Source: Sorex araneus (lineage: Eukaryota > Chordata > Mammalia > Eulipotyphla > Soricidae). From it: a DNA stretch of 64,000 nt. Made by a program: the position numbers and the translations under genes. The first letter of the stretch is position 1; each line of letters starts with the position of its first letter. Positions 11,672 to 22,859 of this stretch are shown here, one piece after another. Location: NCBI RefSeq assembly GCF_027595985.1, contig NC_073303.1, forward strand, positions 28,047,847 through 28,111,846, written 5' to 3'. The notes under the pieces were generated by a model. It had not been told where the DNA came from. It worked only from the letters and a program-made list of their open reading frames with translations, and searched no databases.

Positions 11672-12934
11672 TTTTTTTTTTTTATCCTTAAACATGGTTA
11701 TTTATTTTGTCACCAAAATAAATATCACTATAAACGATTTTTGCTAATAGATACTGACTATTTTGGAATTGAACAATACTATATTTCACAGAATACATAT
11801 ATTCATAATTAATAAATCATCCATAAAATTAAGCTTATGTGTGGCTAAGCCAAAGATGTAAACATAAGGGCCTCAATTTTATTTCTTTTTTTTTTTAATT
11901 TTTATTAAATCACCATGTGGAAAGTTACAAAGTTCTCAGGTTTATATGTCAGTTATACAATATTCAAACACCCATCCCTTCACCAGTGCCCATATTCCAC
12001 CACCAGAAACCCCAGTATACCCCCGCCCCCACCCCCTACCCCCTACTGTATAACTAATGAATTTCACTTCATTTTTTCTTTACCTTGATTACATTCCATA
12101 ATTCAACACAAAACTCACTATAGTTGACATAACTCTCTCTCTCTCTTTTTTTTTCTCTTTTTCCTTTTCCCTTCTTTTTTTTTTTTCTTTATCTCCCTCA
12201 TCCCCCTTCCTGCGCCTCATAGTATGGTGTACGCCACGCCATGTCGGCCAGTGTGGGGCTTTTGCTTAGTTCACAGTCCAGAGGTGGCTGCTACATTAAA
12301 AACCTTCAATATTTTCAACAAAAACTTAATGTTATTATTTGGAGTTTCCCCCCCAAGTCAGACCTGTTCAAATGGAACCGATTCACATTGCTGACAATTA
12401 TAAATGTTAAGTCTGCCGCGTCCGCGCGGTTTTGGATTTCTGTATAAAGTCCAGGGAAAATTCTGCCAGAAATTACATAGCCCAGCTCACAGTCCCAGGG
12501 CATTGCTGTAAGAAGTCTCTGAATTCAAAGTTTTTAGGCGCGGAGGGTCCGATTCGCGCTCAGCGGCTCCGGGTTTATCTGGGCCGAGGGCGTGCCGGTT
12601 ACGCCCCCTTCCCATGAGTTCCTGGGAGCCCCGAAAGTAAAATCCGAATACCTGTGGGTCTGGAATCAGAAGATGGCGCCTGCCACATGGTGCCGCCAGC
12701 CCGCCACTTTCCATGCAGGAAGACAGGGTGGGGAGGAAAAGAAATCCACCCCCAGCAGCACCGAGTTGTAGCCCAGTTTGGTGTCCCAATGCATCGCTCT
12801 CGGGTGCTGCGCTGGATGCCCGAATGTGTTACATCTTTGGAGTCAAAGTCTTTAGGCGCAGAGGGTCCGATTCGCGCTCAGTGGCTCCGGGTTTATCTGG
12901 GCCGAGGGCGTGCCGGTTACGCCCCCTTCCCATG
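11672..12934 (-). mobile_element. Composite L1-tailed retroposon with apparent 3' transduction
   Basis: One insertion of 1263 bp between 16 bp target duplications aagacctcctatcttt (11656-11671 and 12935-12950). Read on the minus strand it has four parts. First is a GC-rich module with a 91 bp unit present twice (12844-12934 and 12526-12616, offset 318 bp). Second is a middle segment. Third is an L1-like 3' end with poly(A) near 11890. Fourth is about 200 bp of non-element sequence ending in a second AATAAA and poly(A) at 11671-11690. No coding capacity seen. Confidence 0.82.
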
Positions 12935-13024
12935 AAGACCTCCTATCTTTGTAGTGAGCTTTCTGGACTTCCTTTTCCTACTGTAATTATATGTGATTCC
13001 TATTTTTATCTGATTTTTTGTTTT

Positions 13025-13395
13025 GTTAAAATATTTTTATTGTAGTTTAGGTTACATGGTTAAAAGCATGTTAAAGTTGTATTGAAGTGTGGTATTGACA
13101 TAAAGTTCTTGCACCCATCCTCCAAGACTTACACTATTGTCCTTATGTTGCCTCTAGTCTGATTTTAATTCTCTCCCTCACTTTTTACACACCCCCATCT
13201 CCCACCCCCACTTGATGACCTTCATTTTGTGATCCACAGCCAAGGGTTTTAGAAGCTATTTATTCACTTTTTTTCTATGTGTTTACCATGTATGAGTGAG
13301 ATTAACTGGTATTTGTCCTTCTCAATCTGACTAATCTCACTTGACACAATATCTCCAGTTAATTTGATTATTGCTCTAGGATATCAGCATTTAAA
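13025..13395 (-). mobile_element. Old L1 3' end
   Basis: Diverged, with the T-rich start, acacccccatctcccacccc block and atctcacttgacacaatat segment in the order seen in the other minus-strand L1 3' ends. Confidence 0.55.
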
Positions 13396-13639
13396 AACAT
13401 TTTTATTTTAGGCACCATAATTTACAATACTGATAATGGAAAAATTTTATGCATAGAACATTAAAACACACTGAGCCAACTTTTTCTGGAAGAACACTTA
13501 ATTCTAGACTACTTAGAATCAATTAATTTTTATAATTTCAGCCTCTACTGGACTTCTGTTTAGCAATGACTTTCTAGGTCTTTCTTCTTTCCTGTACCAC
13601 TTGTTTTTATGACTAATCTGAGCACTCTATAAAGGAAAG

Positions 13640-14190
13640 TATATATCACAAATCACGAATCAGGAAATCACAAAATCCCTTTGATCATCGATTTCTCGAG
13701 TGGGCTCAGTAACCACTCCAGTCGTCCTATCCCTGAGATTTTAAAAGCCTCTCTCCACTTGGCCTTCCCAATGATGCCGCATTGGAGCCTCTTTCAGGGT
13801 CAGGGGAATGAGATCCAGCTTGTTACTGGCTTTAGCATATTATTACACCATGGGAAACTTGCAAGGCTGCCCCATGTGGGCAGGAAACTCTCAGTAGCTT
13901 GCTAGTTTCTCCCAGAGGGAGAAGTAGGTTATTAGATATCGCTTCTGGGAGCTTGCTTTTAAGTCTCTGGATGTTGGCCGTTGATGGGATTACACACACC
14001 TGGGTTCCTCTGCCGGTACCTTCATGCATGAGGCTTGTCTGAACGTGTGGAGAGGGGCCTTGAGCATGGCTGTAGCTAGGTTCTGGTGGTCTTTGGTCGT
14101 CGGGAGCTCTGCTCGGGGTGGGGAGGGTAGCTGGAGCCCATCCCCTCTGAGGGGTCCCCGGGGAAGACAGCCAGGTGCCCGGGTAAGAGA
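13640..14190 (-). repeat. Repeat C, near full-length
   Basis: About 550 bp collinear with the 309-894 copy: RTE-like tail at 13640-13720, body, and GC-rich 5' part ending near 14190. A TA-rich microsatellite follows directly. Confidence 0.82.
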
Positions 14191-14335
14191 CTCTCTCTAT
14201 ATATATACAATATATCTAAATTTGTATATATCTCTCTCTATATAGATATATATGTATATCTATATATCTTATATATAGATAGATACAACATATCTAAATT
14301 TATATATAATATAAAGTATATATACAATATATCTT
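14190..14335. repeat. TA/TCTATA simple repeat
   Basis: Irregular tatatctata-type repeats. Confidence 0.85.
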
Positions 14336-14354
14336 TTTAAACTTTTTAATTATA

Positions 14355-14560
14355 GTAGCCAGAGAGATAATACAGTGAGTAGGATGCTTGCTTTGCACAC
14401 AGTTGACCCTGGTTTGATTTCAGGCATCCCATACAGTTCCCCAAGCCCCATGAAGAGTAATTCCTGAGTGCAGAGGCAGGAGTAACCCCTGATCATTGCT
14501 GGGTGTGGCCCAGACACCCAAACCTAAACTCAACCAAATCAACAAAACAAACACAACTGT
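14355..14560 (+). repeat. SINE-A
   Basis: The gccagagagataatacagtg head, a degenerate B box, and an A-rich tail with AACAAAACAAAC. Confidence 0.82.
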
Positions 14561-15695
14561 TTTATTATAGTTTAGGAAACTTCCAGGGAAAAAATTAGAC
14601 TGGAAGCAGCCATGGTTTACAAAGTTACTGAAAAATAGAGTGAGTTCCATTTGATTTTCCCTTTGAACTGTTTAGCTTTTTAATTCAGGATTTAGAGATC
14701 ATTCTTCATGTCTGTGGAACAACAGGGAAAAGAATCAGGCATGGATTCTGAGGACAAGAGGATAAAGGAACGTGTGAAGAGAGGGTGGAAGAGGTGGACA
14801 GCAAAGGTAGTGAGGCAGGCCTAAGACATTAATTTTCAGCTGATCAATATCGGTCTGCAGATGTAGAAGGATTGACAACCTGTGGTCTGCCAAGATGTTA
14901 TAATAGGAGGTCCATGAACAGTGTGCAGATAGATAACAGTCCTCAGGTGTAAAGAAAGTTGAAGAATGCAGTTTATGTATGAATTTGTACTTCCCCATTC
15001 CTCATGCAGGAGTTCCTTAGATGGGGTGAAGGACAGGAAATTTGGACTGACAATTTAAAAACAATATAATTTAATTCACCAAAATTTTTACCATAAATTT
15101 CTCAATTAAAAAAACTCTGTTAAGGGAAAAAAGAAGCTATACTTTAAATTGTAAAAATTAAAAAACTAAGAATAGTCCATACCATTTATGTGGTCATTTA
15201 TAAACAATGTTTTATGCTAAGTTTGTGTAATTATTTGTGGGGTAACAGATCAAATGATGACTTGTCTAAAGGTATTCGACTGGGCTTATTTACTTACACC
15301 CACCTGTGTCAGTTCCAATTATGGAGAATTATGAGATGAAAAGGTTGTGTTTTCTCTATAGATCTTTATAACATACATAATTCATGGCACCATTGATTTA
15401 AGCACTGTTTCATTATTTTCTGATAATTTAGAGGAGAAGCTTCCACAGTCAGTTAGAGAAACAGAAATTTTAGTAACAAAATAGTCACACATGAAAACAT
15501 TTTATCTCTGAGACAATCATGAAAGTGAACAGAGACTCTATTCACAGGATATGATATCAGCAATGGAACAATATCCCGAATAAATTCTACAACAGTACAA
15601 GTAGTAGAGAATGAATTTAGATTTGGTTTCCTGAGAAAGGAATAAACACCATTTTAAGAACTGTTTAATATTGAGAACGCCTTTGAAGAGTCTCT
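14561..15695. other. DQA intron 1 segment without recognised feature
   Basis: Unique-looking, AT-rich intronic sequence. No exon, repeat boundary or motif I could support. Confidence 0.4.
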
Positions 15696-15699
15696 AATA

Positions 15700-15888
15700 C
15701 TTTTTTGGGTGCAAGACGGAGCATTTTGGGCCACATCTGTCTGTGTTCAGGGCCTGTCCAGGCTCTGTGCTCAGGGATCACTCTTGATGGTGCTCAGAGA
15801 ACATCAGCTGTGCCAGGATCAAATCCAGGACAAATCACACAGATGTGTGCATGGCAAACATCTAAGCCACTATACTATTTCTCCAGCC
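15700..15888 (-). repeat. SINE-A
   Basis: A diverged minus-strand copy about 90 bp downstream (in gene sense) of DQA exon 1, ending in the reverse of the ggctggagaaatagta head. Confidence 0.75.
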
Positions 15889-15977
15889 ATATTATTTCTA
15901 TGTCAATTTTTCTTCCTCTCTACGCCAATTCCTTGTTTCCCAATTCTAGTTCCCACACTCCTCAGTCATATACTCAC

Positions 15978-16059
15978 CCACAATGTCTTCACTTCCACAG
16001 GGGCTCATCGTGGTCAGGGCAAGGACCCCCAGAATCAGAGCTCTGTTTAGTGCCATCAT
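15978..16059 (-). CDS. DQA: DQA coding exon 1: signal peptide and first mature residues
   Basis: An 82 nt exon, the length known for DQA exon 1. Two adjacent ATGs occur. The upstream one (16057-16059) gives the canonical length and the peptide MMALNRALILGVLALTTM, a hydrophobic signal segment. It is followed by SPCGS and the mature start EDIV. The donor is gtgagt. Translation could also start at the second ATG with little effect. Confidence 0.95.
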
Positions 16060-16159
16060 CTTCTTGCAGTCTCAGCAGCTAGTGTTCTGAGTTGAAGAGC
16101 AACGGTGAGGATCAAACTGAGAAGGAAATCTAAAAACATCCAAACCCAACTCTGCCTGG

Positions 16160-16225
16160 TCAGGTTCTGACCAATAAGAAAAATCCGCTGCGATGACACT
16201 GCAGTCACCAGCTGAAGACTTTGTA
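16160..16225 (-). promoter_or_regulatory. DQA promoter: X and Y boxes
   Basis: On the minus strand, in order towards the gene: X1-like segment with GGTGACTG (about 16201-16212), X2-like GTGTCATC (about 16192-16199), then the Y box TTATTGGTCAG at 16167-16177. The X-to-Y spacing fits the class II module bound by RFX, X2-binding factors and NF-Y. The same block upstream of the pseudogene keeps GGCAACTG in X1. Confidence 0.75.
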
Positions 16226-17105
16226 CTAAGAGGCCAGAATGACTGGGAAATCCCCTGTTCTGCTGTAGCCTCCACTCAGAGAGGGCTGAGGGGATTTTCT
16301 GAGACAGGGGAGACTGTTCAATCAGAATCTTCTCACAAGGGTATTATAAAGGTATTGAAAATTATATATCTCTACTGGTAGAGACAGGGAGGTGAATTTC
16401 TGAGCAGCCTCATGGATATGAGGCTATCAATAATATGCTCTGCCTAAGGATTTTCTGAGTTTTAGCTTCCAAGAATTCTGAATTACTCTACTTCTCTGAG
16501 TAGACCCCCTTTCCCTAGCCTCCCTATGGTTTTTCTTTTTCTTTTTGTTTCCATAGTTCATATGTTATTTAAAAAAATTTGAGTTGATGCACTTGCCAAA
16601 GGTGTCTCTGGTGAGGAAACTAAAATACTATTGCTTTTTTCTACTTACACAGTCGTGGTGAAATAAGTTCTTCTTTCCATGGTCTCAAAAGCTCCAATTA
16701 CACAGGGCAATATAATGACTTGAAATACCATGTTTTCTGCCTGCAGTAATTCATGATTTTTGAAATTTGATTTTTGTTCCTGTTTGAATATTTATATTCT
16801 GGAATTTGGTGCCATTTTCTGTATTTAAAGGAAATTTGAGCATGTTGGTTACATTAAACAAAGTTCACTTGGCTCAATTACTTTCTGATTAACATTTTTA
16901 GAAAAGTATGTCATGTTAAATGTTAAGGGTGGAATGAGAGGAATTTCTGTGACAGATATTATTCTTATTCCTTAGCTTGCTGGATCTTTTAATATTCTTA
17001 TGCTGACACATTAACATTTAAGATATTTGTGAGGAACTAGGGATTGAGGTCCAGTCAAAGGCAGTCATTGTAGGGAGATATATTTTTTCAATATAATTTA
17101 CTTTC
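16226..17105. other. DQA 5' flank, no further feature recognised
   Basis: Upstream flank of the DQA promoter. I see no gene or repeat. Confidence 0.4.
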
Positions 17106-17312
17106 AGTTTGATTCCTCCATCCCTCTCGAAGAGCCCAGCAAGCTTCCGAGAGTATCCCGCCCACACGGCAGAGCCTGGCAAGCTAATACTCGTGGCACA
17201 TTCAATATGCCAAAAACAGTAGCAACAAGTCTCACAACGGAGATGTTACTGGTGCCCGCTCGCGCAAATCGATGAACAATGGGATGACAGTACTACAGTG
17301 CAGTGCTATGTT
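17106..17312 (+). repeat. SINE-B, 5'-truncated
   Basis: Starts inside the B box (tttgattcctcc), then the gcaagctacc-type body, atgccaaaaacagtagc, and the RTE-type tail. Confidence 0.85.
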
Positions 17313-17820
17313 ATAGAAGTCATAAGCTAATGGAGTTCTATTTAGAGTTAATCAATCTGTCCCTGATAGATCACTCTCTGTTTCTCTATGCTCTGTCTTA
17401 CCTTAAGGTAACAGTAGTTATAAATAGAGGTAAAATAGCATAAGGTTCTGGGAACTGCCTATTAGCAATTGATCATAGTTTGAGGTTGCCAGGAGCTGGC
17501 CTATTAATCACTGTTAGGTTTTATTGTTTTCCTGTTATACATGAGTACTTTCATAGAGAATCAGTATTAAATAGCCACATTAGACTAAAATGGATTAAAA
17601 CAGAAAGCAAAATCATTGTGTAAACATAGACAAAACATGGACATTGTCCAAATCCTAAAAATGATCAAACATACCACTTTCCTAGATAATATAAGTTACT
17701 ACAGCATTTTAAAAAATTATGTCTTCAGTAAATCCATCTTTCCTTCTAGGTATGATTTATTAATATACTTTATTATAGAGTTAGTTCACCCTGTTTTCTA
17801 CTTTATAATCCAGTTAAGAG
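17313..17820. other. Spacer, nothing recognised
   Basis: AT-rich, with no gene or repeat unit I could support. Confidence 0.4.
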
Positions 17821-17837
17821 TGAAGAGTCTCAGGTTT

Positions 17838-18968
17838 GTTTGTTTGTTTGTTTTTTTCACTTTTAAATTTATATTTTCTTTTTTTCTGTTTTTTAAAAAT
17901 TTTTTAATTTTTATTCTTTTAATTTATTTTATTCTTTAATTAGTGAATCACCATGAGGGTAGAGATACAGATTCACACATTTCAGAACTTGTTTTTCCCT
18001 CATACAATGTTCCAAACACATCACTCTACCAGTGCCCATTCTTCACCACCAATAAACCCAGCATCCCTCCCACCCCCCAGTCCCATCTCCCCCCCCCCCA
18101 ATCCACCCTGCCACTGTGGCAGGGTATTCCGTTTTGATCTCTCTCTCTCTAATTGGGTGTTGTGGTTTGCAATAGGGGGATTGAGTGGCCATTGTGTTCA
18201 GTCTCTAGTCTACTTTCAGCATGCATCTCCCTTCCCGGGCGGGATCTCCAACCACATTTTACTTGGTGTTCCCTTCTCTATCTGAGCTGCCGTTTTCCCC
18301 AGCATGTGAGACCAGCTTCCAAGCCATGGAGCCAACCTCCTGGTACTTATTTCTACTATTCTTGGATATTAGTCTCCTATTCTGTTATTTTATATTCCAC
18401 AGATGAGTACAATCTTTCTATGTCTGTCTCTCTCTTTCTGATTCATTTCACTTAGCATGATACTTTCCATATTGATCCACTTATATGCAAAGTTCATGAC
18501 TTCATTTTTTTTCTAACAGCTGCATAGTATTCCATTGTATAGATGTACCAGAGTTTCTTTAACCAGTCATCTGTTCTCGGGCACTTGGGTTTTTTCCAGA
18601 TTCTGGCTATTGTAAACAGTGCTGCGATGAACATATAGGTGCAGATGTCATTTTGACTATACTTTTTTGCTTCTTTGGGGTATATTCCCAGTAATGGTAT
18701 TGCTGGGTCAAATGGGAGCTCAATTTCTAATTGTTTGAAAAGCGTCCATATTGTTTTCCAGAAGGGCTGAACCAGTCGGCATTCCCACCAGTAGTGTAGA
18801 AGGGTCCCTTTCTCCCCACATCCTCTCCAACAGAGGTTGCTTTTGTTCTTTTGGATGTGTGCCAGTCTCTGTGGTGTGAGGTGGTATCTCATGGTTGTTT
18901 TGATCTGCATCTCCCTGATGATTAGTAATGTAGAGCACTTTTTCATGTGCCTTTTGGTCATTCATATC
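17838..18968 (-). mobile_element. 5'-truncated L1 with TSD (ORF2 C-terminus and 3' UTR)
   Basis: Flanked by gaagagtctcaggttt at 17822-17837 and 18969-18984. The minus strand encodes an open ORF2 C-terminal segment at 18494-18961 with the [20 protein letters not shown] zinc-knuckle-like region, [15 protein letters not shown] and [11 protein letters not shown]. It ends at a T-run on the plus strand. The intact 155-codon frame suggests a fairly recent insertion. Confidence 0.93.
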
Positions 18969-19139
18969 GAAGAGTCTCAGGTTTTTATCATCATCTAACA
19001 CAAATTGGAATCCCATAATATTTAATTATTAATTTTATGTGTCGTTTGGGCAAGCTTACTTTTGGTAAATGAAGAAATCTTTCTCGATGGTGATTCTGAA
19101 TCTTACCTATTAATATTATAGGTGAAAAAAAATCACTCA

Positions 19140-19310
19140 AGGGTCAGGAGATAGCATAGTGGCTAGAATGCTTGTAACCATTCAATCCCTGGCACTATTT
19201 GACTTCCTGGCCACCATTTGGTCTAGCCCTATAACCCCCCTGAGGACTGCTGAGTATGGTCCTAGAGTCTCCTACATGTACCATTGACATTGCCCAAGTA
19301 ATTCTTGTTA
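19140..19310 (+). repeat. SINE-A, diverged
   Basis: A gggtcaggagatagcatagt head and a degraded body. The B box is shortened. Confidence 0.5.
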
Positions 19311-19710
19311 CTGCACTGCATCCTTGCTCCCTAGCACTGATCTATAGGCACAGTTGCCACTGGAAGTGATCCCTGTACTATTTAGGAGGTTCCCCCCTGA
19401 TCAAAAATCACTTAAACAAGGAATATTGAGGTGTTGAATGAGTGGAATTCAAGTTATATCTTGAATGGGAATTTGGAAGTTTATTCTCAGATCACAATAT
19501 ACTTCCTTGACATGAAGGAAAGTCATTAACTATGAGATAGCAAAGGATCTTTTATAAACCCATCTCACTGTCTCTCTTGTTCCTATTATCCCACATTGAA
19601 CCTTGTTCTAGATTCTTCTGTCTAAAGCATAATTTCAGTCCATAATTTTAGCATAAGGAAACCTAATTAGCAAACCTCACTCAGAGAAATTTTGTCAAAA
19701 TTTGTATTTC
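19311..19710. other. Spacer, nothing recognised
   Basis: No gene seen. Some gctccctagcactgat-like SINE debris is possible. Confidence 0.3.
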
Positions 19711-19712
19711 GT

Positions 19713-19887
19713 TGGGGCTGGAGCGATAGTACAGCAGGTAGGGCATTTGCCTTGCATGTGGCTGACCCAGGTTCGATCCCCAGCATCCCATACAGTCCCC
19801 GATTACCGCCAGGAGTAATTACTGAGTGCAAAGGCAGGAGTGACCCCTGTGCATCGCTGGGTGTGACCCAAAAAGCAAAAAAAAATT
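19713..19887 (+). repeat. SINE-A, near-consensus
   Basis: ggggctggagcgatagtaca head, B box ggttcgatcc, gtgacccaaaaagc end and A-tail. A short ttgtatttt-like duplication flanks it. Confidence 0.92.
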
Positions 19888-19924
19888 GTATTTTGTAGAG
19901 TAGGAAAATAATACGCCCTTTTCT

Positions 19925-21010
19925 TTCTTTTTTAAAAATGAATAACCGTGAGATATAGTAATAGACTTACAAACTTTCGTGATTACATTTCAGTCATATA
20001 ATGATCGAGTACCCATCCTCCACTGGTGCCCATTCTCCACCATCAATGTTCCCAGTATCCCTCCTGCCACCCCCATCCCTCCCTCCCCCTGCTCCTGAGG
20101 CAGACACATTTCCTTTTACTCTCTCTCTCTCTGTTACGGTTTGCAATACAGGTACTAAGCAGCCATTATGTTTGGTCCATAGTCTACTTTTAGCATACAT
20201 CTCCCATCCCAAGCAAGCCCTCCAGCCATTTACTTAGTGGTCCCTTCTCTGTCCCAGCTGCCTTTTCCCCCAGCATGTGAGGCCGGCTTCCAAACTGTGG
20301 AGTGATCCTCCTGGCTCTTATCTCTACTGTCCTTAGGTGTTAGTCTCCTATTAGGTTGCCTTTTATTCCACAAATGAGTGCAGTCATTTTATGTGTGTCC
20401 CTCTCTCTCTGACTCATTTCACTTAGCGTGATACTCTCCATGTCCATCCACTTATATGCAAATTTCATGATTTCATCTTTTCTAGCAGCTGCATAGTATT
20501 CTATTGTATATATGTACCAAAGTTTCTTTAACCAATCATCTGTTCTCAGGCACTTGGGATTTTCCCAGATTCTGGCTATTGTAAACAGTGCTGCAATAAA
20601 TATACAAGTGCAGATGTCATTTCTACTGAATTTTTTGCATGTCCAGGATATATCCCCAAAAGTGGTATTGGTGGGTCAAATGGAAGCTCAATTTCTAATT
20701 TTTTGAGACACATTCATATTGTTTTCCAAAAAGGCTGGATCAGTTGGCATTCCCACCAGAAGTGAAGGAGAGTCCGTTTTTCCCCACATCCATGCCAACA
20801 CTGGTTGCTCTTGTTCTTTTGGATGTGTGCCAGTCTCTGTGGTGTGAGTTGATATCTCATTGTTGTTTTGATCTGCACCTTTCTGATGATTAGTGATAAA
20901 GAGTATTTTTTCATGTCCCTTTTGGCCATTTGTATTTCTCTTTGAGAAAGTTTCTGCTCATTTCATCACCCCATTTTCTGATGGGATTGGATGTTTTCTT
21001 CTTGTAGAGT
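19925..21010 (-). mobile_element. 5'-truncated L1 (ORF2 C-terminus and 3' UTR)
   Basis: Same architecture as the 17.8 kb copy. The ORF2 segment at 20714-20929 reads MAKRDMKKYSLSLIIRKVQI and shares the CWHGCGEKRTL motif, but it is interrupted downstream. Older than the 17.8 kb copy. Confidence 0.9.
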
Positions 21011-21167
21011 TCTTTTTATTAAAAAACATACAAAAATAATTCCATTTAGTATTACATTCCTTTTCTATTCATTGAAGTTTTCAGCTGATGAGAATAGCAT
21101 ATACCCAATAAATGTTTGCTGAGTTCAGCTAAAGCTCTTAATCTGACTCAGGTTACAGAACTGATTG

Positions 21168-21245
21168 CCTGGAGACAGTTGACATTCTTCATGTACAGTA
21201 TTGATTGGTTCTCTTCCCACGAAGTCTCCAATCATAATATAAGTA
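21168..21245 (+). promoter_or_regulatory. Orphan DQB-type X/Y promoter module
   Basis: X1-like CCTGGAGACAG, X2-like TTGACATT, and Y box TTGATTGGTTC. From GAGACA to ATTGG the offset is 32 nt, identical to the DQB promoter at 60.6 kb. A second CCAAT (tctccaatca) follows GATTGG after 19 nt, again as at 60.6 kb. No beta-chain exon 1 or 2 is seen downstream. It is either the relic of a deleted DQB copy or a retained distal RFX/CIITA element. Confidence 0.65.
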
Positions 21246-21359
21246 CTGTGATATTCATTACACAAAAATTTATGCTTAGTATTGGCTAATAAATAGTGAA
21301 AGTAGACTCAAATAAAAATTTTAAGTGTGATGATCTATTTAAAAATATATGTATTTGAC

Positions 21360-21469
21360 ATCAGTGGGGACTTAGCCCTCCTCTAGCAAATTGCTCTCTA
21401 AAGCCGCACAACTGGCTCAGGGAAAAACTGTGGAGAGAAAAATACATTATTCTCAGTCCCCACTGATGC
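21360..21469. repeat. Short inverted repeat, possible MITE
   Basis: catcagtggggact at 21360-21373 and its exact reverse complement at 21456-21469, with 82 bp between. The CAG...CTG ends are reminiscent of hAT-type elements. No convincing flanking duplication. Confidence 0.4.
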
Positions 21470-22855
21470 CCTGGGTGACTTTTGGGAGAATCTAGTTCAA
21501 CAAAGAATGATGGACCTTCTATCACAAAATCACCAACACTGGATAGCGAAGTAACAAGAAGTATACTTATGTCACTTTTATATCTTGATATCTTTTGGGC
21601 TTATCCTTTCTAGCAGCTGTTATTACCCACACTAATATGCATTTCTCTTCCTCATGAGTGTATAAATTTCATGCTAAAGTTGTCTAGTTGCTGTCTCTTT
21701 TGTGCATTATTTAAAGTGCAAAACACCTCAGCATTACTTTCTTAAATTTTCATAATGGACAGACCACTGAACAAAGTGAAAAATAAAAATAGTAAAAATA
21801 CACATGGATACAATGCTGAAATATCCTTTTACAAGGTTAACTCAATAATATAGAACACCCTTGTCATGAAATTAATTTCTAAATGAAGGGAAGTCAAACA
21901 TAGGTCATATTTTATGTGGACAAAATATGCAATTAGATATACAGAGAGTACAGAATTTTAAAATGATCAACTTGTAATATTGACCTTCTGGAAAGGGAAA
22001 TGACCTTTTTGGTTTCTAATAAGTCAGGTCAGGTTATGCTGATGAAGTCATGGGTTCATAATAATTTTATGATTAAGACAGTCAAGTAATTCATTTTTAG
22101 AAGTGGCTTTTAGACAAAAGTGAGGAATGCATAGGGAAATTCCTATACTCCTTTGATTTTTTCTGAGATTGGATGTATAAAAAATTAAAATCAGAAATGT
22201 TAGTACAAAAATGAATAGCATACATCATTGTATATTCTACAACAGGAAAATCCTAGGATATTAAGCCTGTGTTAAGGGACCCAGATGTCAAGGAGACTTC
22301 ACATCATAAAGAAAAAGATTGTATCACCATTCAAATGATGCATTATCTCAGTGAAAAGATTAATTTCTCAAGTAGAAGACTTGCTTATTGATGAAAATAT
22401 ACCAGACTGAGCACCACTAAACTGCAATCTTGTAAGTCAGAAATGAGTGAGGCAGCGATGCTTCATCATGAGAAGAAGGGAAAAGGTCTGAGCCAAGGAC
22501 AAGAGCAGCTTCTTAGCCTCTCTGGCCTTCACTGTTCATAAAATCATCATTCTTTAATGATACATTCACTACCCCACTCCAGTCCTCCAGTCCACTGACC
22601 TTAAGTTCATATTAAAGTGACACTTTTTCAAATAGGTTTCTTTGAATATTGAGAAGATCAAATCCAAGTCTTCTGTCATTAAGAAACAGATGTATGATAA
22701 AAGTTTTGATTTTCATAATGAGCATCAACAAAAGAGAATTATAAGCAAATATGATAAACTAAAAAAAAATGTATTTGAACAAGTGGCAATAAATATTTTT
22801 ATAACATGTTACTAGAAAATTTTACATTATGGCTTAATCCAAACTCTGAAAATTA
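21470..22855. other. Spacer, nothing recognised
   Basis: AT-rich sequence with no exon, promoter or repeat unit I could support. Confidence 0.4.
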
Positions 22856-22859
22856 ACCT

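Larger units (their letters stand above)
6755..16075 (-). other. DQA: MHC class II DQ alpha-chain gene (whole transcription unit)
   Basis: Encodes the alpha chain of a DQ-type class II molecule. With a DQ beta chain it forms the surface heterodimer that presents peptides to CD4 T cells. The coding exons are 15978-16059, 8376-8624, 7657-7938 and 7266-7420, giving 768 nt, or 255 residues plus stop. That is the length expected for DQA. All splice junctions are gt/ag and every phase joins correctly. A non-coding exon 5 starts at 7079 after a cag acceptor, and an AATAAA lies at 6773-6778. Intron 1 is about 7.35 kb and holds SINE, L1 and composite retroposon insertions. The DQ assignment rests on the [12 protein letters not shown] start, the DLEKKETVW segment and the exon lengths. 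I see no disabling lesion. DRA is unlikely because the residues and exon 1/2 boundary differ. Confidence 0.92.
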
